Part shown: piece after piece, positions 1 through 6,020 of the stretch
How the letters are laid out: every line of letters begins with the position of its first letter
Numbering within the stretch: the stretch's first letter is position 1
Assembly: GCA_964613745.1 (NCBI GenBank)
Contig: CAZTJA010000103.1
Coordinates: 1 to 11,298, forward strand
From: CAZTJA01 sp964613745
GTDB lineage: Bacteria > Desulfobacterota > Desulfomonilia > Desulfomonilales > Desulfomonilaceae
DNA length: 11,298 nt
Direction of reading: 5' to 3'
Notes under the pieces: generated by a model
Database searches by the model: none
Told to the model about the DNA's origin: nothing
Seen by the model: the letters and a program-made list of their open reading frames with translations, nothing else
Translations under genes and position numbers: made by a program

Positions 1-21
1 ATAGGTTCGTTTCCTTCCTAA

Positions 22-37
22 AATTGATCTATCAATT
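22..37. promoter_or_regulatory. 16-bp perfect palindrome, possible operator
   Basis: AATTGAT and ATCAATT form two perfect 7-bp arms separated by CT. The site lies about 145 bp before the start codon of the first gene. A dyad of this kind can be a binding site for a dimeric regulator. It is AT-rich, so chance occurrence is possible, and no cognate regulator is visible in the window. It has no following T-run, so it does not look like an intrinsic terminator. Confidence 0.3.
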
Positions 38-84
38 ATGACACTTATGGTCAAGACAGATTCACGATTTCGGATAAACCTTTA

Positions 85-111
85 TTGAATTTGATCGATG
101 AAATCGATAAT
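85..111 (+). promoter_or_regulatory. weak sigma-70-like promoter candidate with overlapping inverted repeat
   Basis: TTGAAT at 85-90 and GATAAT at 106-111 resemble -35 and -10 boxes, but the 15-bp spacer is short. The same stretch contains ATCGAT at 94-99 and again at 103-108, separated by GAA, which makes a 6-bp inverted repeat between the two boxes. A regulator bound there could overlap RNA polymerase. Both readings come from inspection only. Confidence 0.25.
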
Positions 112-180
112 CTCTAAAGAAGAAAAAAGGTTTTTACTTTAAACTCGATCTACTCCGTCGACACAAAAAGAGGAGCAGTT

Positions 181-987
181 ATGAAAAATATAGATCCGGA
201 ACGGTTACGACTAATTCCGGGTGAAAGCATATATGGGTATATTCAAAGTATTGATGAATCCAAACAGCTTGCCCTATTTGTCCGGACAATTTCCGAAAAG
301 ATAGGAGAAGTAGAATCAGATAAAATTATGCAACGGGCCGGAATGATTCGATTCAACGATGTCTTGTTGATTGTCACGATGCTAAAGCTCGATGGGAATG
401 CCGAAGAGTTTTTTGACCTTTGGTGGAACTTTCATTCACTCGACGGCAATGAAGCATTTTCAAAAATTGCTCATCAAGACAATCTTCACGTGCAGTTCTA
501 TGACCAGAGAGGAAAAGGGCCCTTTGTAGTAATTAGGAATGACTTCAGCAAATTCTTCGAAAAGACGAGATCGATTCTTGCCGAAACAAAGCCTTGGGAT
601 GAAATTGATTTTGACCGTGCAGTCCGTAGTGTTTGTTCTCAGTCCTATCCAAAGGAGAGCTTGTGGAATAGCCTGGATGGCAGAGAATTAAGAAACTCGG
701 GAGTTGACGAGGGCGTGAATGCGATACCGGTTTATAAAGGAAATGTTCCTGATGAGCTCAAGGAATTCTACGGTTACAGCCTCGATCAGGGCCACTCGAT
801 AAGAATAATACCTTCTTTCTTGGAACAAGACGCTTTGATCGGGAATCCGGAAGACTTTTTATACCCGGCTCCCGTGAAGACCGTCCTTCGCTGCGGGCTC
901 AGGTGGCTCAAAGGTTATCCGGTTGCACCCATTCCTTTTATTCCGGGGGTCGGATTGGCGGTTCCCCCCGAAGACAAAGAAATCTGA
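181..987 (+). CDS. unrecognised 268-aa soluble protein
   Basis: I do not recognise this family. The ATG start is well supported: AAAGAGGAG at 167-175 lies 5 nt upstream. The protein has no signal peptide and no convincing membrane helix, so it is probably cytoplasmic. Residues 1-140 look like a compact alpha/beta region rich in aromatic and acidic residues, with an aromatic patch FFDLWWNFH at 77-85. Residues 120-165 look helical. The C-terminus (about 226-268) is different: a short amphipathic helix (VKTVLRCGLRWLKG, 232-245) leads into a proline/glycine-rich tail (APIPFIPGVGL). There are only two cysteines (152, 238), so no metal site is suggested. It stands alone on the plus strand, with its stop codon touching that of the convergent gene. 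The leader carries a palindrome and a weak promoter candidate. The reading frame looks genuine because of its length, its RBS and its balanced composition; the function is unknown. Confidence 0.8.
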   Translation: MKNIDPERLRLIPGESIYGYIQSIDESKQLALFVRTISEKIGEVESDKIMQRAGMIRFNDVLLIVTMLKLDGNAEEFFDLWWNFHSLDGNEAFSKIAHQDNLHVQFYDQRGKGPFVVIRNDFSKFFEKTRSILAETKPWDEIDFDRAVRSVCSQSYPKESLWNSLDGRELRNSGVDEGVNAIPVYKGNVPDELKEFYGYSLDQGHSIRIIPSFLEQDALIGNPEDFLYPAPVKTVLRCGLRWLKGYPVAPIPFIPGVGLAVPPEDKEI

Positions 988-1401
988 TTACCGCTTCGGA
1001 ATAGATTGCCATTCACGATAACACGAGGCCAGTGAATTATATAATTTGTCTACTTCGTTATTCGGCAAATTCGGTTCTTGTTTGACTATCTCAGCGAGAA
1101 TGCTTCTGCACTCGGTCATTTTTATGTTTTCAGGTTTGCATAAATCTTTGCATTTTGGCTGATAGCTTCGTATTTCCAGCAATCTTTTGTTCACTTGTGT
1201 GATTCTTGTTTGAAACTGCGAAACTTTGGCATAATCTTTTCGTTTCAACAAAGGTTCGAGCTGCGTTTCCAGGCTTTTCAGCTCTTCTTCCAGAGCGGCG
1301 GATTCTGATTCCAGCTTCATGCAATCGGGGCAGGTCAAAGCCAGGCAGTCACCTATCCATAGTACGGACAAGAAACACAAAACAAGGGTACGAAGAACCA
1401 T
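988..1401 (-). CDS. small secreted cysteine-rich coiled-coil protein
   Basis: This encodes a 137-aa product if the ATG at 1401 is used. An in-frame ATG at 1413 would add MDDA, but acidic residues suit a signal peptide poorly, and a weak GGAT lies 6 nt before 1401. Residues 1-21 form a Sec-type signal (Arg4, then a hydrophobic core), with cleavage plausible after Ala21. There is no good lipobox. The mature part starts LTCPDC, followed by a charged helical stretch (about 28-80) with coiled-coil character, then CKDLC and two more cysteines. The six mature cysteines (24, 27, 84, 88, 98, 127) would suit a disulfide-stapled helical hairpin in the periplasm. It lies 69 bp downstream of the PagL-like gene on the same strand and is probably co-transcribed with it. 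I do not recognise the family. The stop codon abuts that of the convergent gene with no spacer. Confidence 0.72.
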   Translation of the reverse strand: MVLRTLVLCFLSVLWIGDCLALTCPDCMKLESESAALEEELKSLETQLEPLLKRKDYAKVSQFQTRITQVNKRLLEIRSYQPKCKDLCKPENIKMTECRSILAEIVKQEPNLPNNEVDKLYNSLASCYREWQSIPKR

Positions 1402-1470
1402 GGCATCATCCATTATGATCAGATTGATTAGGAGTTTAGCCTGAACTTGGGAAAATTGAAATCTCCACAA

Positions 1471-2178
1471 TCAAAATTTTTGATTAAAAGAAGCTAATCC
1501 CTGAACCATGTCGGTTCCTGAATTCGAGTTATGTAATTCGTCGCCTTTGCCCCACATATTACCATTGGATAAATGCCGCCATTGAACGCCAACGCAGAAG
1601 ACCGAACCCGGTGACATGCATTTCTCAATTCCCATTCCACCTATGAAGGACCAATTCCATCGAGAGCCTGAATTTCTGTACGTTTCGGAAACGTAACTTA
1701 GTCCGGCCCCGCTTTCAAGGAAGGGGACGATTCCTGCGAAGTAGCCGGGAAACGTAAATTTGCCCTTCGGCAGCCAACCCACTTCGAATCCGTCCCGAAA
1801 GTCGAGCCGTTTCACTTTTTCTACATCACCCTCATAGTACACGACGTATGATGCCAAAATGGACATCTGCACCTGACCGATAGCCGGACCCCACATTGTT
1901 TCCGTTGGAAAGCTTCTTACATTCTTACTAAGTTCCATTGTGGCATAGTCCAGTTCGGTGGAGGTACCGAACGTTTTTCCATACGCAAATTTCATTGAAA
2001 GATCCTCCGACGGAGGGGCCGGATGATTCGAATTGAAATTGCAGGAGTTAACCGTTTGGGAATATAACTGATTTGGAATCGCAGGTTGATCCCATGCATT
2101 TACAGATGGTAGCGACTGGGAGTAGATGAAAAGAATCAACGCAATGACAAGTGGAATCGCACGACTCGACGCAAGCAC
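1471..2178 (-). CDS. PagL-like lipid A 3-O-deacylase (acyloxyacyl hydrolase family)
   Basis: PagL enzymes are small outer-membrane beta-barrels that remove the 3-O-linked acyl chain of lipid A. The product here is 235 aa. The first 28 residues form a signal peptide (Arg6, hydrophobic core, SVNA before Trp29). The rest alternates aromatic and glycine residues as barrel strands do, and the chain ends in Phe, typical of outer-membrane proteins. The key signature is QWRHLSNG near the C-terminus: His202 and Ser204 match the catalytic H-x-S of PagL, and Glu214 could be the third member. In Pseudomonas PagL the Glu lies 14 residues after the His, against 12 here. An N-S-G segment and a final beta strand follow, as in the family. 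The GTG start at 2178 is preferred because GGAGG lies 5 nt upstream and it gives a clean signal peptide. The longer TTG frame from 2244 would add 22 residues before it. The family assignment is fairly sure; the exact substrate is inferred. Confidence 0.78.
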   Translation of the reverse strand: MLASSRAIPLVIALILFIYSQSLPSVNAWDQPAIPNQLYSQTVNSCNFNSNHPAPPSEDLSMKFAYGKTFGTSTELDYATMELSKNVRSFPTETMWGPAIGQVQMSILASYVVYYEGDVEKVKRLDFRDGFEVGWLPKGKFTFPGYFAGIVPFLESGAGLSYVSETYRNSGSRWNWSFIGGMGIEKCMSPGSVFCVGVQWRHLSNGNMWGKGDELHNSNSGTDMVQGLASFNQKF

Positions 2179-2183
2179 CCTAT

Positions 2184-2188
2184 CCTCC
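2184..2188 (-). promoter_or_regulatory. Shine-Dalgarno that fixes the GTG start of the PagL-like gene
   Basis: On the minus strand GGAGG stands exactly 5 nt before the GTG at 2178. No comparable site precedes the upstream TTG at 2244. This decides the start and places the signal peptide at the extreme N-terminus. Confidence 0.7.
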
Positions 2189-2369
2189 ACATAAAACTGT
2201 AACTGAATCGTTGCTCGGGTATCAGTTAATAACAACCAAGTCAATGAGAAAATTGGTAAAATTCCAAATCTTTTCTTGAATTCACATAACCTTGATCAGC
2301 TTCTCGGAAGTGTGTTAGATACAACATTAGGTTGTTCGATACGTCGTTCACCGGTAAAGCGGACATAAA

Positions 2370-2385
2370 TGAATGAATTCGTTCA
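2370..2385. promoter_or_regulatory. 16-bp near-palindrome, possible operator
   Basis: TGAATGAATTCGTTCA is a 16-base dyad with one imperfect (T/G) pair, centred on GAATTC. It lies about 31 bp upstream of the TTGACA box of the CorC-lnt cluster, a sensible place for a regulator. Support is from symmetry only. Confidence 0.22.
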
Positions 2386-2415
2386 AGTCATAAATTAAGC
2401 TGGATTATTGAATAC

Positions 2416-2444
2416 TTGACAGTAGAGCATGCACTTGATATCTG
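2416..2444 (+). promoter_or_regulatory. sigma-70-like promoter candidate for the CorC-lnt-permease-rsmI cluster
   Basis: A perfect TTGACA (2416-2421) is followed after 17 bp by TATCTG (2439-2444), a mediocre -10 box that carries an extended TG motif (TGA at 2436-2438). Transcription would begin near 2450, downstream of the ATG at 2429. If real, the promoter therefore argues for the later TTG start at 2504. Confidence 0.4.
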
Positions 2445-2486
2445 ATAAACGACCTTTCGTGCAAAGCACGGGGTCAACAGCAAACC

Positions 2487-2492
2487 AGGGGG
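2487..2492 (+). promoter_or_regulatory. Shine-Dalgarno-like AGGGGG before the alternative CorC start
   Basis: AGGGGG ends 11 nt before the in-frame TTG at 2504. The spacing is long but usable. By contrast, the ATG at 2429 has only a weak purine stretch (AGTAGAG) upstream. This is the main reason for choosing 2504. Confidence 0.4.
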
Positions 2493-2503
2493 TAATAGTT
2501 TTT

Positions 2504-3373
2504 TTGGAAGAACCTCAACCTCACAGGCAGGGTGGCGTCCTGCGTTGGATAAAAAGACTACTTGGTATTGAACGCCGGCCTACGGAAATTCTCCAGGCTA
2601 TAGAAGAGGGTGAAGAGCAAGGACTAATCGATGAAGACCAAGGGGACATGATTGAAGGTATTTTTGATCTCAAGCAAACAGTAGCTAGAGAGATCATGAT
2701 CCCTAGAACATACATGATATGCGTTTCCGAAGACAGCAGCCAAGAACAAATCCTCAACGCAATCATAGACTCCGGCCATTCAAGAATACCCGTATATAAA
2801 GATAATGTAGACCACATCATCGGAATTCTTAATGCAAAAGATCTTTTGCCGATATGGCTGAACAAAGCTGAATTCGACATTGGACCCGTCCTGCGCGATC
2901 CATTTTTCGTACCCGAAACGAAGCAGATTAAAGACTTACTTGATGAACTCCGATACAAGAAATCTCACATGGCCATCATTGTTGATGAGTATGGAGGCAC
3001 AGCCGGTATTGTCACCATTGAAGATATTATTGAAGAAATCATCGGCGATATCAGAGACGAACATGATGTGGAAGAAGAAATCTTCATTGATCAAGAAGAC
3101 GGAACCGTTCTCGTCAATGCTTGGGCTAACTTGGATGATTTTGAAGAGCGCTTTGAGGTAAATCTGCCGAGGGAAGGATTCGATACGTTGGGCGGTTTTA
3201 TAATTCACCTGTTGGGTAGAGTTCCCAGAAAAGGTGAAGAAGTCGGCTACGGAGAATTAATGATGAAAATCTCCGGGAGTGATCCAAAACGCATTACTCG
3301 CGTGATAGTAAGCAAACCCGGAATAACGAATCCTGAATCGTACGCGGACGCTCGTATCGAATCAAACACATGA
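2504..3373 (+). CDS. CorC/YbeX-like CBS-domain protein (HlyC/CorC family, short form)
   Basis: This is the short, soluble form of the HlyC/CorC family: no DUF21 membrane domain precedes the CBS pair. From the TTG at 2504 (289 aa), residues 1-60 are a charged lead segment. The first CBS domain (about 64-125) contains MIPRT and GHSRIPVY. The second (about 127-190) contains DEYGGTAGIVTIEDIIEEI, and the C-terminal CorC_HlyC domain (about 195-275) contains FDTLGG and the GRVPRKGE segment. CBS pairs of this type bind adenine nucleotides. The E. coli relative YbeX/CorC is linked to magnesium/cobalt efflux and, more recently, to ribosome function. The ybeX-lnt gene order is conserved in many proteobacteria and is seen here: the stop codon overlaps the lnt start as ATGA. 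The start is uncertain; ATG 2429 would give 314 aa, but it lacks a good RBS and lies inside a candidate promoter. Confidence 0.9.
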   Translation: MEEPQPHRQGGVLRWIKRLLGIERRPTEILQAIEEGEEQGLIDEDQGDMIEGIFDLKQTVAREIMIPRTYMICVSEDSSQEQILNAIIDSGHSRIPVYKDNVDHIIGILNAKDLLPIWLNKAEFDIGPVLRDPFFVPETKQIKDLLDELRYKKSHMAIIVDEYGGTAGIVTIEDIIEEIIGDIRDEHDVEEEIFIDQEDGTVLVNAWANLDDFEERFEVNLPREGFDTLGGFIIHLLGRVPRKGEEVGYGELMMKISGSDPKRITRVIVSKPGITNPESYADARIESNT

Positions 3374-4920
3374 CCTTAGGCATAGCTCTCGCTGCCGTGA
3401 GCGGCTTTGTTGTTTCAGCCTGTTTTCCGCCTCTGCAACTAAGCCTCCTAGCCTGGATGGCCCTCGTTCCTCTCCTGGCAGCAATAGATCGTGAATCTGA
3501 ACCGTACAAATGCACTTTGTTCGGAGCAGTTTTCGGGTTCACCTTTTTTGCTTTCGATCTCCGTTGGATGTACTTTACCCTCTCCGTACACGGACACTTC
3601 ACCCCATTCTATGCTACCGCAGCGTATATCGGTTTAATGATGATACTCTCATTTTATCCTGCTCTTTTGTGTTTCGTCATTGCCGACCTCCGGTCCAGGT
3701 TGGGGAAGGAGAGTTTTCTTCTGTTTTTTCCCATTTTATGGGTAGCTCACGAATTCCTCAGAGCGAATGCCTTTACCGGATTTCCATGGAATTTACTCGG
3801 GTACTCACAATCTGAGAATCTCAACATCATCCAAATTGCAGATATCACCGGCGTGTACGGAATCTCGTTTCTTGTTGCCGCAGCAAATTCGGCTTTGTAT
3901 TGCGTTTTGAAAAGCGTCTCAAACCGAGAATTCAGAGCAAGAACGCTTCTCTTCCCCTTCTTCGTTTCATGTCTGTTACTAGCTGCCCTGATGTACGGGT
4001 ACCAGAAGATCAATCACACTTCAGACATCCAGCCATCTGCGAGCACGCGAATCGGAGTACTCCAGGGCAATATTCCACAAGATCTGAAATGGGAAGAGAC
4101 TCAGAGGGATCTCATCTTTTCTCGATATGAGAATCTGGCCGCAAAAGCAGTTCAAGAAGGAGCGAAACTGGTGATTTGGCCGGAGACCAGTGTTCCCGTG
4201 CTGTTCGGAAGCACTGATCCCGATTGGAAAAAAGTTCCCAAAATCTCCGAGCGCTTAAGAATACCTATGATGGTTGGCGCTCCCACGGTGGAGAGAAACC
4301 AATCTCGTGTCGAATACTTTAACAGTGCAATTCTTTTGAACGGATATGACTTTCTTGGGAAGTATGACAAAGTTCATTTGGTTCCTTTCGGCGAGTATAT
4401 GCCGCTCTCGTGGATTCTTCCTCTCGGGCCCGGAATCGCTGCCAGGGAAATCGATTTCACGCAGGGCAAGAATATGACCGTGTTGCCTTTCGATGCTTTA
4501 CGATTTGGTACTCTCATATGCTATGAAGCCATTTTTCCCGAATTGGCCGGACAAGCAGTGGCCAACGGAGCCAATTGTCTCGTAAACATAACCAATGACG
4601 GCTGGTTTGGGAATACGGCGGCACCAAAGCAACATCTTGAAATGGCCAGGTTCCGAAGCGTCGAGAATGGACTTTGGATGCTGCGTGCTGCAAATACAGG
4701 TATTAGCGCTGCATTTGATCAGGTGGGCCGAGTAGTGCACAAAATCGATCTCAACTCGGACGGCTTTTTTGTTGCGGACATCCCCTCAATTGATAATCCA
4801 AAAACATTCTATTCTCGATTCGGCGATGTATTTGCCTGGATGTGCGTTCTTTTAACTTTTGTGACTTTTGGATATGCGGTAAGTTTGAAACCTAGAATAC
4901 AGTGCCGGGGGTTAAGGTGA
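3370..4920 (+). CDS. lnt: apolipoprotein N-acyltransferase
   Basis: Lnt transfers an acyl chain from phospholipid to the free amino group of the N-terminal cysteine of apolipoproteins, the last step of lipoprotein maturation in the inner membrane. The 516-aa length matches E. coli (512). Residues 1-212 contain several hydrophobic membrane segments, including the typical FPPLQLSLLAWMALVPLL opening (19-36). The periplasmic nitrilase-like domain follows (about 225-480), and a last membrane helix lies at about 487-506. The catalytic Glu-Lys-Cys triad is intact: Glu272 in VIWPETSVP, Lys334 in KYDKVHLVPFGEY and Cys384 in TLICYEAIFP. Glu342 and Glu386, positions also conserved in the family, are present. 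It starts on the ATGA overlap with the CorC-like gene and ends in a GTGA overlap with the permease, so translational coupling on one transcript is likely. This identification is secure. Confidence 0.97.
   Translation: MTLGIALAAVSGFVVSACFPPLQLSLLAWMALVPLLAAIDRESEPYKCTLFGAVFGFTFFAFDLRWMYFTLSVHGHFTPFYATAAYIGLMMILSFYPALLCFVIADLRSRLGKESFLLFFPILWVAHEFLRANAFTGFPWNLLGYSQSENLNIIQIADITGVYGISFLVAAANSALYCVLKSVSNREFRARTLLFPFFVSCLLLAALMYGYQKINHTSDIQPSASTRIGVLQGNIPQDLKWEETQRDLIFSRYENLAAKAVQEGAKLVIWPETSVPVLFGSTDPDWKKVPKISERLRIPMMVGAPTVERNQSRVEYFNSAILLNGYDFLGKYDKVHLVPFGEYMPLSWILPLGPGIAAREIDFTQGKNMTVLPFDALRFGTLICYEAIFPELAGQAVANGANCLVNITNDGWFGNTAAPKQHLEMARFRSVENGLWMLRAANTGISAAFDQVGRVVHKIDLNSDGFFVADIPSIDNPKTFYSRFGDVFAWMCVLLTFVTFGYAVSLKPRIQCRGLR
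4907..4911 (+). promoter_or_regulatory. Shine-Dalgarno that fixes the GTG start of the permease
   Basis: GGGGG inside the last codons of lnt lies 5 nt before the GTG at 4917. That GTG overlaps the lnt stop as GTGA. The earlier in-frame GTG at 4902 has no such site. Confidence 0.65.
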
Positions 4921-6020
4921 CTCCGCAAACAAAACGGACTCTCATCCGCTTAGGGGCGGGACTAGGTTTTTTCTTCGTCCTTCTCCTTTTAATTCAAGCG
5001 TTTTCTACGGTTACTACGCTGCTTTTAACGGCGTTCTTTCTCGCATATATCTTGAATCCCGCCGTGATACAGCTCACGCGGCTTGGAATCGGCAGATCAC
5101 TTGCTTCATTAGTCATTCTGATGGGCGGCCTTTTCTTGGTTTTTTCCTTAATACTTTTTCTCGTCCCTGCCACACTGAAAGAAATTGCTTCCTTCGCTCG
5201 CTTACTTCCAGAATACATCGCCACTTTGCAAGCCAAGTTTCTTATCATCGCTGAACAACTCAATATCAATATTCCCAGTGACTGGGACGAAATTTTCGCG
5301 ATGATAGCAACACGGTGGCGTCAAATACTTGCCAGAACGGCCGATCCGGCAGCGAGGTTTCTGTCATCAGTCGTTTTTTCAACCTTCCATCTGATCTCTT
5401 TTTTATTCTACGCGTTGCTTATCCCGGTAATCACGTATTACCTCTTGGTATCATTTGAAAATGTCACGACCGGCGTCAAAGAACTTATCCCTCCTTACTT
5501 GAGGGTTCCGGTTCTGGAAAAGCTTCGACAAATCGACATGGTTCTAGCCGGATTCATTCGAGGGCAACTTACGATTTGCTTGGTTCTTGCCTTTCTCTAT
5601 AGTCTTGGATTCTTGTTAATTGGAATTGATTTGGCGTTGCTGTTGGGAATCGTGTCCGGACTTCTTTTCATTGTTCCTTATCTGGGAACCCTTATAGGTG
5701 TCATTGCCGGATCTTTAATGGCTTTTGCTAAATTCGGCGACTTGATTCACGTTATTTATGTACTAGCATGGATTGGAGCGGTCCAACTTCTGGAGAGCTA
5801 TATTTTAACTCCAAGAATAGTGGGACATGCAATCGGCTTGCACCCGGTGGTTTATATTCTTGCATTAATAGCAGCCGGAAATCTCTTTGGGTTTGTTGGA
5901 ATGCTAGTCGCTATTCCCGTCACGGCGGTGTTGAAGGTCTTACTCGTAACCGCAATTGACGCGTATAAGGCATCGTACTTGTATGAAGAGCCGCTCGAAA
6001 CATCAGCACGAAATCACTAA
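4917..6020 (+). CDS. AI-2E family transporter (PF01594-type permease)
   Basis: This is a 367-aa polytopic inner-membrane protein of the AI-2E/PerM family, whose members include TqsA (linked to autoinducer-2 export) and Na+/H+ antiporters; the name does not establish the substrate. Hydrophobic segments lie near residues 12-50 and 61-84. A more polar loop (about 85-145) follows, then further membrane segments at about 150-178, 218-265, 275-292 and 310-345. Family signatures are GQLTICLVLAFLYSLG in the middle, FIVPYLGTLIG (251-261) and the ESYILTPRIVGHAIGLHP block (293-310), followed by an LFG..GMLVAIPV segment. The GTG at 4917 is preferred over that at 4902 because of the GGGGG 5 nt upstream and the 4-nt overlap with lnt. 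The 3' end overlaps rsmI by 38 nt. The family is sure and the substrate unknown. Confidence 0.92.
   Translation: MTPQTKRTLIRLGAGLGFFFVLLLLIQAFSTVTTLLLTAFFLAYILNPAVIQLTRLGIGRSLASLVILMGGLFLVFSLILFLVPATLKEIASFARLLPEYIATLQAKFLIIAEQLNINIPSDWDEIFAMIATRWRQILARTADPAARFLSSVVFSTFHLISFLFYALLIPVITYYLLVSFENVTTGVKELIPPYLRVPVLEKLRQIDMVLAGFIRGQLTICLVLAFLYSLGFLLIGIDLALLLGIVSGLLFIVPYLGTLIGVIAGSLMAFAKFGDLIHVIYVLAWIGAVQLLESYILTPRIVGHAIGLHPVVYILALIAAGNLFGFVGMLVAIPVTAVLKVLLVTAIDAYKASYLYEEPLETSARNH

Larger units (their letters stand above)
2179..2503. other. divergent intergenic region between the deacylase unit and the CorC-lnt cluster
   Basis: About 325 bp of AT-rich sequence with no convincing gene, if the CorC-like protein starts at 2504. 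It should hold promoters for both directions. For the plus strand, a TTGACA-based candidate and a near-palindrome are listed separately. For the minus strand, TTGACT lies at about 2238-2243 (reverse complement), but no good -10 box follows at normal spacing. An alternative ATG at 2429 would extend the CorC-like frame into the last 75 bases. Confidence 0.5.

Noticed and set aside
40..90. Short open frame beginning at an ATG in the first leader, considered as a leader peptide
   Set aside because: It has only 16 codons, no Shine-Dalgarno and no attenuator-like hairpin after it.
2521..2958. 145-codon minus-strand open frame opposite the CorC-like gene
   Set aside because: The composition is Ser/Ile/Arg-biased as expected for antisense of coding DNA, there are no motifs, and the plus-strand frame has clear CBS domains.
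4917..6020. Reading the AI-2E family name as evidence of quorum-sensing transport
   Set aside because: The family is broad and includes ion antiporters, and no AI-2 synthesis or sensing gene is nearby, so no substrate is claimed.
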